Shown here piece by piece: positions 20,381 to 29,961 of a DNA stretch of 64,000 nucleotides. The notes below the pieces were generated by a model, which was not told the DNA's origin, searched no databases, and worked only from the letters and a program-made list of their open reading frames with translations. The first letter of the stretch is position 1, and every line of letters starts with the position of its first letter. Source of the DNA: Burkholderia sp. Ac-20379 (GTDB lineage Bacteria > Pseudomonadota > Gammaproteobacteria > Burkholderiales > Burkholderiaceae); contig NZ_JAAGPF010000005.1 of NCBI RefSeq assembly GCF_017104645.1, positions 1 through 64,000 on the forward strand. Reading direction: 5' to 3'. Both the position numbers and the translations under genes were made by a program.

Positions 20381-21091
20381 TCAGGCAATCGCACCGCCAC
20401 CATCGACCAGCACGGTCGAGCCGGTCGCATACGGCGTCGACGCCAGATAGACGATCGCGTTCGCGACGTCCTCGGGCTGGCCGACGCGCCGCGCCGGCAG
20501 CCGCCCGGCCGCGCCCTCGTAGAGCTTCTCGCGCGCGGCCGCGTCGAGCTTCGACCACAGCGGCGTGGCGATCAGCCCCGGCGACACGGTGTTCACGCGT
20601 ACCGGCGCGAGTTCGAGCGCCAGCCCGCGCGCGAGCGCCTCGAGCGCGGCGTTGATCGCCCCCTGCAGCACGGACGCGCCGCTCGGCCGCACGCTCAGGA
20701 AGCCCGACACGAACGTCAGCGAGCCGCCCTCGCGCACCTGCACCGCGCGCGCGACGCGGTAGGCGCCCCAGAACTTGCTGTCCATCGCCGCCTGCGCGTC
20801 CTTCAGGTCGAGCCCGCGCACCGGGCCGGTGGCCGTCTGCGCAGCCGACACCACCACGTGATCGAACGCGCCGGCCGCGTCGAGCCAGGCGCGCACCGCG
20901 TCGTCGTCGGTGATGTCGAGCGCGGCGGTGCGCACCTCGTGGCCGATGCGCGCCGCGCTCTCGGCCAGCTTCCGCGCGTTGCGCGAGACGATCGTCACGG
21001 CCGCGCCGCGCGCCGCGAACGCGTGCGCCGCCGCCTCGCCGATGCCGGAGCTGCCGCCCACCACGAGTACCTGCTTGCCGTCGAATGTCAT
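20381..21091 (-). CDS. SDR-fold protein lacking the YxxxK catalytic pair
   Basis: 236-residue short-chain dehydrogenase/reductase-fold protein. The cofactor motif GGSSGIG, the strand-4 region VVVSAAQ and the substrate-loop motif VNTVSPGLIATPLW are present, and the Ser-containing strand reads LTFVSGF. In the helix that should read Y-x-x-x-K (usually YSASKAAL), the protein has LQGAINAALEAL, so both Tyr and Lys are replaced. It may bind NAD(P) without classical catalysis. Ribosome site AAGGAGGG. It is the third gene of a VOC-OYE-SDR run (43 bp after the OYE gene). Confidence 0.82.
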   Translation of the reverse strand: MTFDGKQVLVVGGSSGIGEAAAHAFAARGAAVTIVSRNARKLAESAARIGHEVRTAALDITDDDAVRAWLDAAGAFDHVVVSAAQTATGPVRGLDLKDAQAAMDSKFWGAYRVARAVQVREGGSLTFVSGFLSVRPSGASVLQGAINAALEALARGLALELAPVRVNTVSPGLIATPLWSKLDAAAREKLYEGAAGRLPARRVGQPEDVANAIVYLASTPYATGSTVLVDGGGAIA

Positions 21092-21134
21092 CGAAAGTCC
21101 CTCCTTGAAGATTGGTTCACGGGAAGGCAGGCGC

Positions 21135-22262
21135 TCAGCGCGCCGCCTCGGCCTCGCGCGCGAGCGCGGGGTAATCGGTGTAGCCGCGCGCATCGCCGCC
21201 GAACAGCGTCGCGCCGTCCGGCTCGGCCAGCGGCAGGCCGTTGGCGAGCCGATACGGCAGGTCGGGGTTCGCGATGAACGGGCGGCCGAACGCGACGAAA
21301 TCGGCGTAGCCGTGGCCGAGCACCCAGTTCGCGCGCTCGACGTCGTAGTTGCCGGCCACGATGATCGGTCGTGCGAAACGTTCGCGGATCTCGCGGCGGA
21401 ACGTTTCGGTGAATTGCGGCGCGTCGTCCCAATCGGCCTCGACCACATGCAGATAGGCGATGCCGCGCGCCTGCAGGAACGTGGCCGCTTCCAGGATGGT
21501 CGGCAGGATGTCCGGGCAGGCCATGCCGCGCGCGGTCAGGAACGGCGCGAGACGGATCGCGGTGCGCTCGGCGCCGATTTCGTCGGCGATCGCGTCCACC
21601 ACCTCCTTCAGGAAGCGCAGGCGGTTCTCGCGCGAGCCGCCGTATTCGTCGGTGCGCCGGTTCGACAGCGTGCGCAGGAACTGATCGACCAGATAGCCGT
21701 TCGCGCCATGCACTTCGACGCCGTCGAAGCCGGCCGCGATCGCGTTGCGTGCCGCTTGCCGGTAGTCCTGAACGATTTGGCGGATCTCGTCGATGCGCAG
21801 CGCGCGCGGCGTCGGGCAATCGACCATCGCGCCCGCGCCGGTGGCCGGATCGACCTTCCAGATCTGCGCGTCGAACGGCACCGCCGACGGCGCCACCGGC
21901 AGCGCGCCGCCGTGGAAATCGGGATGCGACATGCGCCCGACGTGCCAGAGCTGCAGGAACACGCGGCCGCCCTCGGCATGGATCGCATCGGTCACGCCGC
22001 GCCAGCCCGCGATCTGCGCATCGCTGTGGATGCCCGGCGTGAACGAATAGCCCTTGCCCTGCGGCGAGATCTGCGAGGCCTCGGTCACGATCAGCGCCGC
22101 CGAGGCGCGCTGCGCGTAATAGCGCGCGTTCGTCGCGTTCGGGACGTCGCCGGGCTGCGTGCTGCGGGCGCGCGTCATCGGCGCCATCACGATGCGATGC
22201 GCGGTATCGCGGCCCGCCAGCGTGGCGGGGCTGAAAAGATCTGGATTACTGAGGATCGTCAT
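21135..22262 (-). CDS. Old Yellow Enzyme family alkene reductase (NemA-like)
   Basis: 375-residue FMN-dependent ene-reductase that uses NAD(P)H to reduce activated C=C bonds or nitro compounds. Family blocks are IVMAPMTRARS, LQLWHVGRMSHPDF, FDGVEVHGANGYLVDQFL with the substrate-binding His/Asn pair, DEYGGSRENRLRFL, and the C-terminal FVAFGRPFIANPDLP flavin-site block. Its start overlaps the end of the upstream VOC gene by 17 bases, so translation is probably coupled. With the VOC and SDR proteins it may detoxify electrophiles. Confidence 0.95.
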   Translation of the reverse strand: MTILSNPDLFSPATLAGRDTAHRIVMAPMTRARSTQPGDVPNATNARYYAQRASAALIVTEASQISPQGKGYSFTPGIHSDAQIAGWRGVTDAIHAEGGRVFLQLWHVGRMSHPDFHGGALPVAPSAVPFDAQIWKVDPATGAGAMVDCPTPRALRIDEIRQIVQDYRQAARNAIAAGFDGVEVHGANGYLVDQFLRTLSNRRTDEYGGSRENRLRFLKEVVDAIADEIGAERTAIRLAPFLTARGMACPDILPTILEAATFLQARGIAYLHVVEADWDDAPQFTETFRREIRERFARPIIVAGNYDVERANWVLGHGYADFVAFGRPFIANPDLPYRLANGLPLAEPDGATLFGGDARGYTDYPALAREAEAAR

Positions 22263-22692
22263 GGTCGATGTCGCTCGTGGCGGAATGAAGGGGTGCGATG
22301 GCGCACCGGGCCGGTTCTTCCTGCAACGCCGTGACGAACTCCACCGTCACACCGGGCGCGAGCGGCACGAACATCTGCAGCTCGCCCGACAGCGGCGCGC
22401 GGGCCACCTGATGCGGCAGCCCGTGGCGCCGCACGCGCGCGGTCAACGCCGCCCACGCGTCGCTGTCGTCGACGCGCAGCGCCACGTGATCGATGCGCGG
22501 CACGCCGCGGCCGGCCATCGCCGGCTGCGTCGCCCGCACTACGTGGATCGCCGGGCGGCCTTCGGCGTAGAACCAGCCGCCGTCCACCGCGAACGGCGGG
22601 CGCGGGCCGCGCGTCAGGCCGGCCACCTCGGCGAAGAAACGGCACACGCCGTCGAGGTCGTCGGTGACGATCGTCGCGTGATCGAGTCGCAT
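22246..22692 (-). CDS. VOC (glyoxalase-like) family protein
   Basis: 148-residue protein of the vicinal-oxygen-chelate fold, with two beta-alpha-beta-beta-beta modules: MRLDHATIVTDDLDGVCRFF, then IDHVALRVDDSDAWAALTAR. Possible metal ligands are His5 in the first module, the His of RIDHVAL and a Glu in GVTVEFV. The ATG at 22692 was chosen because the family starts with this strand and AGGTGG lies upstream. It is first in an operon with the ene-reductase and the SDR protein. Exact reaction unknown. Confidence 0.85.
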   Translation of the reverse strand: MRLDHATIVTDDLDGVCRFFAEVAGLTRGPRPPFAVDGGWFYAEGRPAIHVVRATQPAMAGRGVPRIDHVALRVDDSDAWAALTARVRRHGLPHQVARAPLSGELQMFVPLAPGVTVEFVTALQEEPARCAIAPLHSATSDIDHDDPQ

Positions 22693-22834
22693 GGGTCCAC
22701 CTGGGCAAGAAGAACTGAGGCCCATTCTGAAACCAGCGCCCGATATTGATAATTGGGCCGGTTATTGAAGGATTTTCAAAAAAATCGGAAAAATTCGAGG
22801 CGAACGCTCGCAAGCGGGAGGAATCGGAGGATGC

Positions 22835-22856
22835 GCCGGGCCGCGTTCGGCCCGGC
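22835..22856 (-). terminator. Hairpin after the squalene synthase-like gene
   Basis: Perfect 9-bp GC stem GCCGGGCCG/CGGCCCGGC with a 4-base loop, 12 bp past the stop, without a T-run. Confidence 0.4.
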
Positions 22857-22867
22857 GGCGGCCGGCG

Positions 22868-23932
22868 TCAGCGCGCGGCCGGTTGCGCGTCGAGCGCGCG
22901 TTCGATGTCGGCGAGCAGCTCGTCGAACCAGCGGCGCAGGCTGCGGTTCGACAGCGAGCGCGGAATCGACCACGCGATCAGCTTGTAGACATCGTTGCGG
23001 CGCACCTTCGAAGCGCGGCCCGGCGCAAGCCACGCGTCGTTCTCCACCAGCAGCCGCATCGTCTGCAGGCCGATCACGATCGGCCAGATGCAGGCGAGGC
23101 GCAGCCGCATCGCGGTGGGCGGAATCGCGAACGTGTAATCGATGGCCGCACGGAAATGGCCGAGCGACACGCGCACCAGGTCGAGCATCACCGGCCGCGC
23201 GAGCCGCGAAGCGTCGTCGCGCAGCAGGTCGGCCGGCGCGATGCCCGCACGGTCGAGCCGGTCGAGCGGCAGGTAGCAGCGGCCGATCCGCACGTCCTTG
23301 GCGGCGTCGCGCAGCACATTGGTCAGTTGCAGCGCCTTGCCGAAGCGGATTCCGAGCGCCTTCATCTCGTCGCCGCCGCGCCGCAGCTTGCCGGGCTGGT
23401 GGACGAGCGTCATGGTCGTCCAGAATTCGCCGACGCAGCCGGCCACCATGTACGTATAGCGATCGAGCGCCGCGTCGTCGGGCAGCGCGGCGAGCTGGCC
23501 CGAGGTTTCGTCGGGGAATGTGACGAGGTCGAACTCCATGCCTTCGGTGAGCGTCGTGACGATGCCGCGCACGGCGGCGCGATCCGTCTCGTCGAGCTGG
23601 CCGAGAATCGCGAGCGCAGGCCCCAGCGATTCGAGCAGCACCTTCTCGTCGGATTCGGTCTGCTGGCTCCCCACCTCGGCCGCGATGGTGCGCAACGCAA
23701 CGTCGTCGGGCTGGCCGTTGGTCTGCGCGCGCAGCGACAGCAGCCATTCGAGACGCCGCGCGGGCGGCAGCAGCGAGGTGTCGGCGATCGTGTCCGCCGC
23801 CCGCGCAAGCAGGTAGGCCAGGCCGATCGGATCGCGCATGCCGGCGGGCAGCACGGCGAGCGTCAGGTAGAACGAGCGCGACACCCCTTTCAGCAAGGGG
23901 CCGAGCAGATACGCGCGGGAAGCTTGGGTCAT
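22868..23932 (-). CDS. Squalene/phytoene synthase family protein
   Basis: 354-residue head-to-head prenyl synthase-fold protein. The first aspartate-rich motif is DTIAD (Asp47, Asp51). The second region reads LTNVLRDAAKDVRIGRCYLP. RYTYMVAGCVGEFW resembles the eukaryotic-type squalene synthase signature, and a hydrophobic segment (LACIWPIVIGLQTMRLL) lies near the C-terminus. Such enzymes join two farnesyl diphosphates. There are no hpn/shc neighbours, so the product (squalene for hopanoids or another C30) cannot be fixed from context. Start MTQASRAYLLG chosen by family fit. Confidence 0.88.
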   Translation of the reverse strand: MTQASRAYLLGPLLKGVSRSFYLTLAVLPAGMRDPIGLAYLLARAADTIADTSLLPPARRLEWLLSLRAQTNGQPDDVALRTIAAEVGSQQTESDEKVLLESLGPALAILGQLDETDRAAVRGIVTTLTEGMEFDLVTFPDETSGQLAALPDDAALDRYTYMVAGCVGEFWTTMTLVHQPGKLRRGGDEMKALGIRFGKALQLTNVLRDAAKDVRIGRCYLPLDRLDRAGIAPADLLRDDASRLARPVMLDLVRVSLGHFRAAIDYTFAIPPTAMRLRLACIWPIVIGLQTMRLLVENDAWLAPGRASKVRRNDVYKLIAWSIPRSLSNRSLRRWFDELLADIERALDAQPAAR

Positions 23933-24143
23933 GCGGGATTCGTGTGGGTCGTGGTTCCGGGCTGCCGCATTGTAGCCGTCATCCCCGCACCGCCGCGCCG
24001 CGCGCGCCGGAATCGCGCCGCCCCGCACGGTTTATGCGCAAAAAGATTTACTTTTTGAATTGCCCGGCGCGATCAAGCGCGCCGCAGCGCCCCGCCGATG
24101 CGTACAATCGCACCCATTTGAACGAACGAGTGTGGTGCCGACG

Positions 24144-24431
24144 ATGGCAATGAAGAAGACGGATCTCGAAAAGAACAAGGCATTGAAGCTGACCAACCCG
24201 CTGAAGCAGACGGGCTCGTCGCCCTTCGGCAAGGGTGCGGTCGATTCGGCAGCGCTGGACCGGCGCGAACGCCGCCGCCTCGAACAGGCGCAGGGCCTCG
24301 TGCCGTTTGCCTGCAAGCTCAACGTCGAGCTGGTGGCCGACCTGCAGAAGCGCGCCGCCGAACATGCCGAAGGCATGACGGGCCTGCTGACCGAACTGAT
24401 CCAGGCCGGCCTCGCGCAGCGCGGGCAATAA
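24144..24431 (+). CDS. Small conserved hypothetical protein
   Basis: 95-residue, Lys/Arg-rich N-terminus (MAMKKTDLEKNKALKLTNPL) followed by a helical region with RRERRRLEQAQGLVPFACKL and a C-terminal helix GLLTELIQAGLAQRG. No signal peptide or membrane segment. A TACAAT -10-like hexamer lies 36 bp upstream (24103) and a very long hairpin terminates it. No domain recognised; nucleic-acid contact is possible from the charge pattern. ATG at 24150 is an alternative start. Confidence 0.7.
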   Translation: MAMKKTDLEKNKALKLTNPLKQTGSSPFGKGAVDSAALDRRERRRLEQAQGLVPFACKLNVELVADLQKRAAEHAEGMTGLLTELIQAGLAQRGQ

Positions 24432-24468
24432 GCCGGCAGCCAGCAAACTCGGAAGTAAGCGGTCGCTA

Positions 24469-24516
24469 ACGGGCCGGGGCACGGTGGACAACAGTCCACG
24501 TGCCCCGGCCCGTTTC
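24469..24516. terminator. Long bidirectional terminator
   Basis: Fourteen-bp outer stem ACGGGCCGGGGCAC/GTGCCCCGGCCCGT plus a 6-bp inner stem GTGGAC/GTCCAC, then TTTCATTT. It sits between convergent genes. Confidence 0.9.
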
Positions 24517-24531
24517 ATTTGACGCGCGGCT

Positions 24532-25080
24532 TCAAGCTTCGATCGGGGCGACGGCCGGGAAATCGAGCGTCGTATCGTTGCTGCGGTTCACGAGGTTCGT
24601 GAACGTGATCGCGGCGATCGCCAGGTTCACTTCGATCACCTGCCGCTCGGTGAAGCCGGCCGCGAGGAACGCGTCGAGCGCATCGGCCGGCACGGTGCCG
24701 CGCGTCGTCACGAGCATGCGGACGAAGCGAACCAGCGCATCGCGGCGTGCGTCGCCGGTCGGCTGGCCGGCGCGCACCTGACGCATCGCCTCGGGCGACA
24801 GGCCCGCGAACTTACCGGCCAGCGTATGCGCGGCGAGGCAGTAATCGCAGCCGGCGTTTTCGCTGACGGCCAGCTTGACCGCTTCGATCTCGGCCTTCGT
24901 CAGCGTGCCGCCGGCGAGGATCGCGTCGAGGCCGAGGATGGCCGCCAGTGCTTCCGGGTGATGGGTGCCGATCGTCGCGTAGGCGTTCGGCACCTTGCCG
25001 ACGGCCTTGCGGATCTTCGTGAACACGTCGGCGGTGGCGCCGGTGGCATCGGCGGGGGCGATCGTGGACAGACGGGACAT
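24532..25080 (-). CDS. AhpD-like carboxymuconolactone decarboxylase family protein
   Basis: 182-residue all-helical CMD-family protein. The redox motif GCDYCLAAHT holds the CxxC pair and downstream His of AhpD-type peroxidatic proteins, with Glu in the preceding helix (EIEAVKLAVSENA). The C-terminal FTERQVIEVNLAIAAITFTN block is typical. It probably acts in thiol-dependent peroxide or nitro-compound defence. Ribosome site GCAGGAGAACG. Single-gene unit. Confidence 0.92.
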   Translation of the reverse strand: MSRLSTIAPADATGATADVFTKIRKAVGKVPNAYATIGTHHPEALAAILGLDAILAGGTLTKAEIEAVKLAVSENAGCDYCLAAHTLAGKFAGLSPEAMRQVRAGQPTGDARRDALVRFVRMLVTTRGTVPADALDAFLAAGFTERQVIEVNLAIAAITFTNLVNRSNDTTLDFPAVAPIEA

Positions 25081-25738
25081 GGTGCGTTCTCCTGCTTCGG
25101 GTTTGGGTTCGACTGGCTCGTCACGGCTGTGACGGTGAAGCTAGTTTAGGCGCCCGAATAGAGTTATTTAATGCCAATAAATCACTTCATCATGCTCATT
25201 CGTCTCATGTCGATGTTTGCTCGGCAGTACCGCGTTCTGATGTTCGGCGCGCTCGTTCCTGCGCACGCGTCCATTTCGAATGCACGGCATGGCGAACGGG
25301 CCATCGACACGCGGCACGCGACATCCGTCGAGAAGGAACAGGCTCCAGCCCCGGGTACACATCGCGCTCGTCGTTCATGGCTTGGGATGCGAAGCACGCC
25401 TGCGCCGACTTGCTCGGTCGGGTGCGTTCGCTGAATCGGCCGCACTTCGCGCCCCGCATCGATGAAACGGCGGCGCATATCGCCTGAAGGATGGTTCGAT
25501 GTTTTGGTTTCGGGGAATCAAGCGACTTTCGCGCAAACCCGCTGCGCGGCCGGCTTCACTGGAAAGACATGGCCGTCGAGCAATGAAGCCGGTTTAAAGC
25601 GGCATCGCGCCGAATCAATGAAAGAACACCGGCGCGAACGGCCGGTGCGGGGAACGCGACAAAGGCGCTCCAGTTTCCCGGCTCACCGGAAAACCTCGCG
25701 CATCATGCAATGATGCGCGGGCCATGCCTTTACTCGGC
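25081..25738. other. Intergenic region CMD gene / H-NS gene
   Basis: 658 bp without a convincing gene. It holds the CMD promoter near 25100-25190 and the H-NS terminator at 25693-25719. Short frames here lack ribosome sites and look random. Confidence 0.55.
25693..25719 (-). terminator. H-NS gene terminator
   Basis: Nine-bp stem CGCGCATCA/TGATGCGCG (25697-25705, 25711-25719), followed on the minus strand by AGGTTTTCC, 20 bp past the stop. Confidence 0.7.
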
Positions 25739-26050
25739 TTACTTCGCGATCAGGAAACGATCGCGATTCTTTGCATCGCGAATCCACAGCGGCGCACGGC
25801 CACGGCCCGACCAAGTTTCACCGGTCTTCGGATTCTGGTATTTCGCTTCGACGGCGCTGGCAGGCTTGGCGGCCTTGCCGGACTTCGCGGCGCGCTTGCG
25901 GCCGTAAATCTGATCTTCAGTAATGCCAAATTCGGCAACGAGGCCGCGGATTTGCGCGATCACGGCTTCCAGTTCGGAAACGCGCGCGGCTTCGGTGCGC
26001 TCTTGGAGAGCGTCGAGTTGCGCCTTCAGTGCCTTGTAATTTTCTGCCAT
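25739..26050 (-). CDS. H-NS family nucleoid-associated protein
   Basis: 103-residue H-NS-like protein. The N-terminal helical oligomerisation region (about 1-50) is coiled-coil-like (YKALKAQLDALQERTEAARV). A Lys/Ala linker (KRAAKSGKAAKPASA) leads to the C-terminal DNA-binding domain YQNPKTGETWSGRGRAPLWI, whose GRGRAP loop inserts in the AT-rich minor groove. It silences horizontally acquired DNA in general. Ribosome site AAGGGAGT. The upstream region is AT-rich, consistent with autoregulation. It is a candidate silencer of the AT-rich T6SS module 20 kb away (inference). Confidence 0.95.
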   Translation of the reverse strand: MAENYKALKAQLDALQERTEAARVSELEAVIAQIRGLVAEFGITEDQIYGRKRAAKSGKAAKPASAVEAKYQNPKTGETWSGRGRAPLWIRDAKNRDRFLIAK

Positions 26051-26352
26051 TTTATGACTCCCTTTTTTAGATGCAATTGATACGGTCGAGCAATCCCGTC
26101 ATTGCTCGCCGGCAGTATAACGCTTGATAAACGCCATACGCTAACATCCGGCGTATTTATCCGGTGTGCGATGCGCCGCATTTGCCCGTGATTCCTGGCA
26201 TGAAGCATGCGCCAATCGAATCGGCCACGGCGGTTTTCTTTGCGATGCGAATCAACGGCGGCGGCACCCGGCGCGACGTGCCCGAAATTGAAAGCGTTTT
26301 AAAGGAATCGATGGCACGCGATAGACGGTTTTGAATCGCCGTTCAATCATTC
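26051..26352. other. Upstream region of the H-NS gene
   Basis: 302 bp; the part next to the gene (26055-26165) is AT-rich and holds its promoter. Nothing else recognised. Confidence 0.5.
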
Positions 26353-26691
26353 CTATGCAGAAAAGACCACGGCCGCAATGCCGTCGATCTGGGTAAAGCT
26401 GCGCACGAAGCGATAAGGCTGATCGCCAATTCGAATGTCGTTGCCGCCCGATGAAGTCAAACCAAGCATGTCGTCGGCCAGCGCCACCTCGAGCGTGCCG
26501 ATCTTTTTCAATTCTTCGCGTGGTTCGGCGGGATCGCCCAGGTACACGGTACAGACGTTCGGCGCGTGACGCATCATCACCACGCTGGTGGCCTTGTCGA
26601 GGGCGCGTTCCAGATAGTCGGCCAGCGCCAGCAGCGATTCGGGTGCGCCAGTACCGGTGGTGCCGCCATGCGCTGCCTGATCGTTTTCCAT
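26353..26691 (-). CDS. Conserved hypothetical protein
   Basis: 112-residue soluble protein with no recognised domain. The N-terminus is short and Gly/Thr-rich, then an amphipathic helix (ESLLALADYLERALDKA) leads into a strand-rich half (NVCTVYLGD, IRIGDQPYRFVRSFTQIDGI). A good ribosome site, GGGAGGTCAACATC before the ATG, supports it. Flanked by spacers on both sides. Function unknown. Confidence 0.6.
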   Translation of the reverse strand: MENDQAAHGGTTGTGAPESLLALADYLERALDKATSVVMMRHAPNVCTVYLGDPAEPREELKKIGTLEVALADDMLGLTSSGGNDIRIGDQPYRFVRSFTQIDGIAAVVFSA

Positions 26692-27176
26692 GATGTTGAC
26701 CTCCCGGTCGAATCGGTTGCCGGATGCGGATGCGGCTCAGCGCGGCCAGCCGGTGGACACAGTATGGCCTGTCTTTGTCGCGGCGAAGGCAAGGCGGCAA
26801 CGATCAGCGCATGAAAGCGCCGGGTTGGGGAAAAAGCAGCGGGAAAACAACGGGAAATCGGGCTGACGCCGAATGGCTGCTACCGGACTTGCCGCGTCAT
26901 GGATTCGAATTCCATAACAAAAAGTAAAAAGTCCTTGTACCGGCCATTGGATAACATCCATCACAGACATGAATCGCAGCGCGATAGAATCATCCATCAC
27001 GCAGAAACGCAGGCGTTTCCCCCGCCCCATTGCAGAGCGTGGGCCGATTGCGACCTGCTGTCGTGACCCTGGCGAACGGATCGCCGCGCAGCCCGGAACG
27101 CCGCGCCCAATCCATTCGCAGTCCGCAGTATGCCGAATGCGCCGACACCGTACATATCCAGACAGGAATCTTCAAT
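26692..27176. other. Intergenic region upstream of glcG
   Basis: 485 bp with no credible gene. It must contain the promoters of the hypothetical gene and of glcG-glcB. AT-rich patch at 26910-26960. Confidence 0.5.
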
Positions 27177-27578
27177 ATGCAAACCAAGCCGTTCATCGCC
27201 CTTGAAGACGCAACCCGTGTTCTCGCCGCCGCGCGCGCCGAAGCGGAAGCCAACAAGTGGGCCGTATCGATCGCCGTCGTCGACGACGGCGGCCATCTGC
27301 TCGGCATGGTGCGCCTCGACGGCTGCGCGCCGATCGGCGCGGAAATCTCGATCGGCAAGGCGCGCACCTCGGCGCTGGGCCGCCGCGAATCGAAGGGCTA
27401 CGAAGACATGGTCAACGGCGGCCGCACGGCCTTCGTCACCGCGCCGATCCTGACCACGCTCGAAGGCGGCGTGCCGCTGATCGTGGACGGCCACGTGGTG
27501 GGCGCCGTCGGCGTGTCCGGCGTGAAGCCCGCCGAGGATTCGCAGATCGCGAAGGCCGGCGCCGCCGCCCTCGCCTGA
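27177..27578 (+). CDS. glcG: GlcG/HbpS-family protein
   Basis: 133-residue protein of the GlcG/HbpS (DUF336) family. It shows [40 protein letters not shown] and the C-terminal [17 protein letters not shown] block of this haem-binding or sensor-like fold. The biochemical role of GlcG is unsettled, but it is a regular member of glycolate operons. Here it sits 89 bp upstream of malate synthase G on the same strand, as in glc operons, though glcDEF are absent. ATG at 27177 with AGGAAT upstream. Confidence 0.88.
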   Translation: MQTKPFIALEDATRVLAAARAEAEANKWAVSIAVVDDGGHLLGMVRLDGCAPIGAEISIGKARTSALGRRESKGYEDMVNGGRTAFVTAPILTTLEGGVPLIVDGHVVGAVGVSGVKPAEDSQIAKAGAAALA

Positions 27579-27667
27579 GCGGCCCCGGCCCGCCTCGAGA
27601 CGCAGCGCCGCCGCTTCCCACCGACCGACCGCGGCGCCCCACCCGATTTTTCAATCAGGAGCAGACC

Positions 27668-29836
27668 ATGACGGACATGACCCAGCGCGACAGCCTTCGC
27701 GTTGCCGAGCATCTCGCGCAATTCATCGAAACCGAAGCGCTGCCGGGCACCGGCATCGCGGCGGAAAACTTCTGGCGCGGCTTTGCGTCCCTCGTGCACG
27801 AGCTCGCGCCGAAGAATCGCGCGCTGCTCGCCGAGCGCGACCGCCTGCAGGTGGAACTCGATACGTGGCACCGCGAGCATCCGGGCCCGGTGTCGGACCT
27901 GAAGGCCTATCGCAGCTTCCTCGAAAGCATCGGCTACATCGTGCCGCCGCCGGCCAGCTCGAAGGCCACCACGGCGAACGTGGACCTCGAGATCGCCGAA
28001 CAGGCCGGCCCGCAGCTCGTGGTGCCGCTGTCGAACCAGCGCTACGCGCTGAACGCGGCCAACGCGCGCTGGGGCAGCCTGTACGACGCGCTGTACGGCA
28101 CCGACGCGATCGACGAATCGAACGGCGCCGAACGCTCGGCCCAGTACAACCCGAAGCGCGGCGCGCAGGTCATCGCCTTCGCCCGCCGCTTCCTCGATCA
28201 GGCCGCGCCGCTCGCACACGGCACGCACGCCGATTCCACGAGCTACCGCATCGAGAACGGCAAACTGTTCGTCGAACTGAACGGCAGCACCACCGGCCTG
28301 AAGGATCCGGCGCAACTGATCGGCTTCCAGGGCGACGCCGCCGCGCCGTCGGCGATCCTGCTCAAGCACCACGGCCTGCATTTCGAAATCCAGATCGACG
28401 CCAACGATTCGATCGGCAAGACCGACGCCGCGCACGTCAAGGACGTGCTGATGGAAGCGGCCGTCAGCACCATCATCGACTGCGAGGATTCGGTCGCGGC
28501 GGTGGATGCCGACGACAAGGTCCAGCTCTATCGCAACTGGCTCGGCCTGATGGCGGGCAACCTCACCGAGGAAGTGACGAAGGGCGGCAAGACGTTCACG
28601 CGCCGCCTGAACGCCGACCGTCAGTACACCGGAACGAACGGCGACACCGTCACGCTGCATGGCCGCTCGCTGCTGTTCATCCGCAACGTCGGCCATCTGA
28701 TGACGAACCCGGCCGTGGTCGATCAGGAAGGCCACGAGATTCCGGAAGGCATTCTCGACGGCGTCGTCACCACGCTGTGCGCGCTGCACGACCGTACCCA
28801 CAAGCTCAACTCGCGCACCGGCTCGATCTACATCGTCAAGCCGAAGATGCACGGCCCGGCCGAAGTGGCGTTCGCCAGCGAGCTGTTCGGGCGCATCGAG
28901 GACCTGCTCGGCCTGCCCCGCAACACGATCAAGATGGGCATCATGGACGAGGAGCGCCGCACCAGCGTGAACCTCGAAGCGTGCATCGCGCAGGCGTCGC
29001 AACGCGTGGCGTTCATCAACACGGGCTTCCTCGATCGCACCGGCGATGAAATGCACACCTCGATGGAAGCCGGCCCGATGATGCGCAAGGGCGACATCAA
29101 GTCGAGCAAGTGGATTTCGGCCTACGAGCGCAGCAACGTGCTGGCGGGCCTCTCGGCCGGCCTGCGCGGCCGCGCGCAGATCGGCAAGGGCATGTGGGCG
29201 ATGCCGGACCTGATGCACGCGATGCTCGAACAGAAGATCGCGCATCCGAAGGCCGGCGCGAACACCGCCTGGGTGCCGTCGCCGACCGCGGCCACGCTGC
29301 ACGCGCTGCATTACCACGAAGTCGACGTTCAAGCCGTGCAGAAGGAACTCGAAAAGACCGATCTCGCAAGCCTGCGCGACGAACTGCTGAGCGGCCTGCT
29401 GACGATTCCGGTCGTCGCGAAGGCCGAGTGGAGCGAAGACGAGATCCGCAGCGAAGTCGAGAACAACGCGCAGGGCATTCTCGGTTACGTGGTGCGCTGG
29501 GTCGATCAGGGCATCGGCTGCTCGAAGGTGCCGGACATCCACAACGTCGGCCTGATGGAAGACCGCGCGACGCTGCGTATTTCGAGCCAGCACATCGCGA
29601 ACTGGCTGCGTCACGGCGTGGTGTCGGAGCAGATGGTGCGCGAGACGCTGGAACGCATGGCGGCCGTGGTCGACAAGCAGAACGCCGGCGACCCGAGCTA
29701 CCAGCCGATGGCGCCGAACTTCGACAAATCGCTCGCGTTCAAGGCGGCCACGGCCCTCGTGTTCGAAGGCCGCGAGCAGCCGAGCGGTTACACCGAGCCG
29801 CTGCTGCACGCGTTCCGTCTGCAGAAGAAGGCCTGA
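27668..29836 (+). CDS. glcB: Malate synthase G
   Basis: 722-residue monomeric malate synthase, normal length for isoform G; it condenses glyoxylate with acetyl-CoA to malate, for growth on glycolate, acetate or allantoin-type carbon. Family blocks are [16 protein letters not shown] with metal/acid residues, [54 protein letters not shown] and [12 protein letters not shown]. Start [12 protein letters not shown] follows CAATCAGGAGCAG. Terminated by a long hairpin. Confidence 0.98.
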   Translation: MTDMTQRDSLRVAEHLAQFIETEALPGTGIAAENFWRGFASLVHELAPKNRALLAERDRLQVELDTWHREHPGPVSDLKAYRSFLESIGYIVPPPASSKATTANVDLEIAEQAGPQLVVPLSNQRYALNAANARWGSLYDALYGTDAIDESNGAERSAQYNPKRGAQVIAFARRFLDQAAPLAHGTHADSTSYRIENGKLFVELNGSTTGLKDPAQLIGFQGDAAAPSAILLKHHGLHFEIQIDANDSIGKTDAAHVKDVLMEAAVSTIIDCEDSVAAVDADDKVQLYRNWLGLMAGNLTEEVTKGGKTFTRRLNADRQYTGTNGDTVTLHGRSLLFIRNVGHLMTNPAVVDQEGHEIPEGILDGVVTTLCALHDRTHKLNSRTGSIYIVKPKMHGPAEVAFASELFGRIEDLLGLPRNTIKMGIMDEERRTSVNLEACIAQASQRVAFINTGFLDRTGDEMHTSMEAGPMMRKGDIKSSKWISAYERSNVLAGLSAGLRGRAQIGKGMWAMPDLMHAMLEQKIAHPKAGANTAWVPSPTAATLHALHYHEVDVQAVQKELEKTDLASLRDELLSGLLTIPVVAKAEWSEDEIRSEVENNAQGILGYVVRWVDQGIGCSKVPDIHNVGLMEDRATLRISSQHIANWLRHGVVSEQMVRETLERMAAVVDKQNAGDPSYQPMAPNFDKSLAFKAATALVFEGREQPSGYTEPLLHAFRLQKKA

Positions 29837-29885
29837 GCGGATTGCGCCGATACGCGGCTGAAGCCAGGCCGCTGAAGTGACCGAG

Positions 29886-29927
29886 CACCCCGAAGCGCTG
29901 GACGCGAGTCCGGCCTTCGGGGTGTTG
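29886..29927. terminator. glcB terminator (probably bidirectional)
   Basis: Ten-bp stem CACCCCGAAG/CTTCGGGGTG plus inner GGAC/GTCC, then TTGTC, between convergent genes. Confidence 0.75.
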
Positions 29928-29961
29928 TCATTGGCGGCTCACGGCGCGCGACGCGCGCCGT

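Noticed and set aside
25171-25713. Several short frames between the CMD and H-NS genes
   Set aside because: No ribosome sites, no similarity and conflicting overlaps; treated as intergenic.
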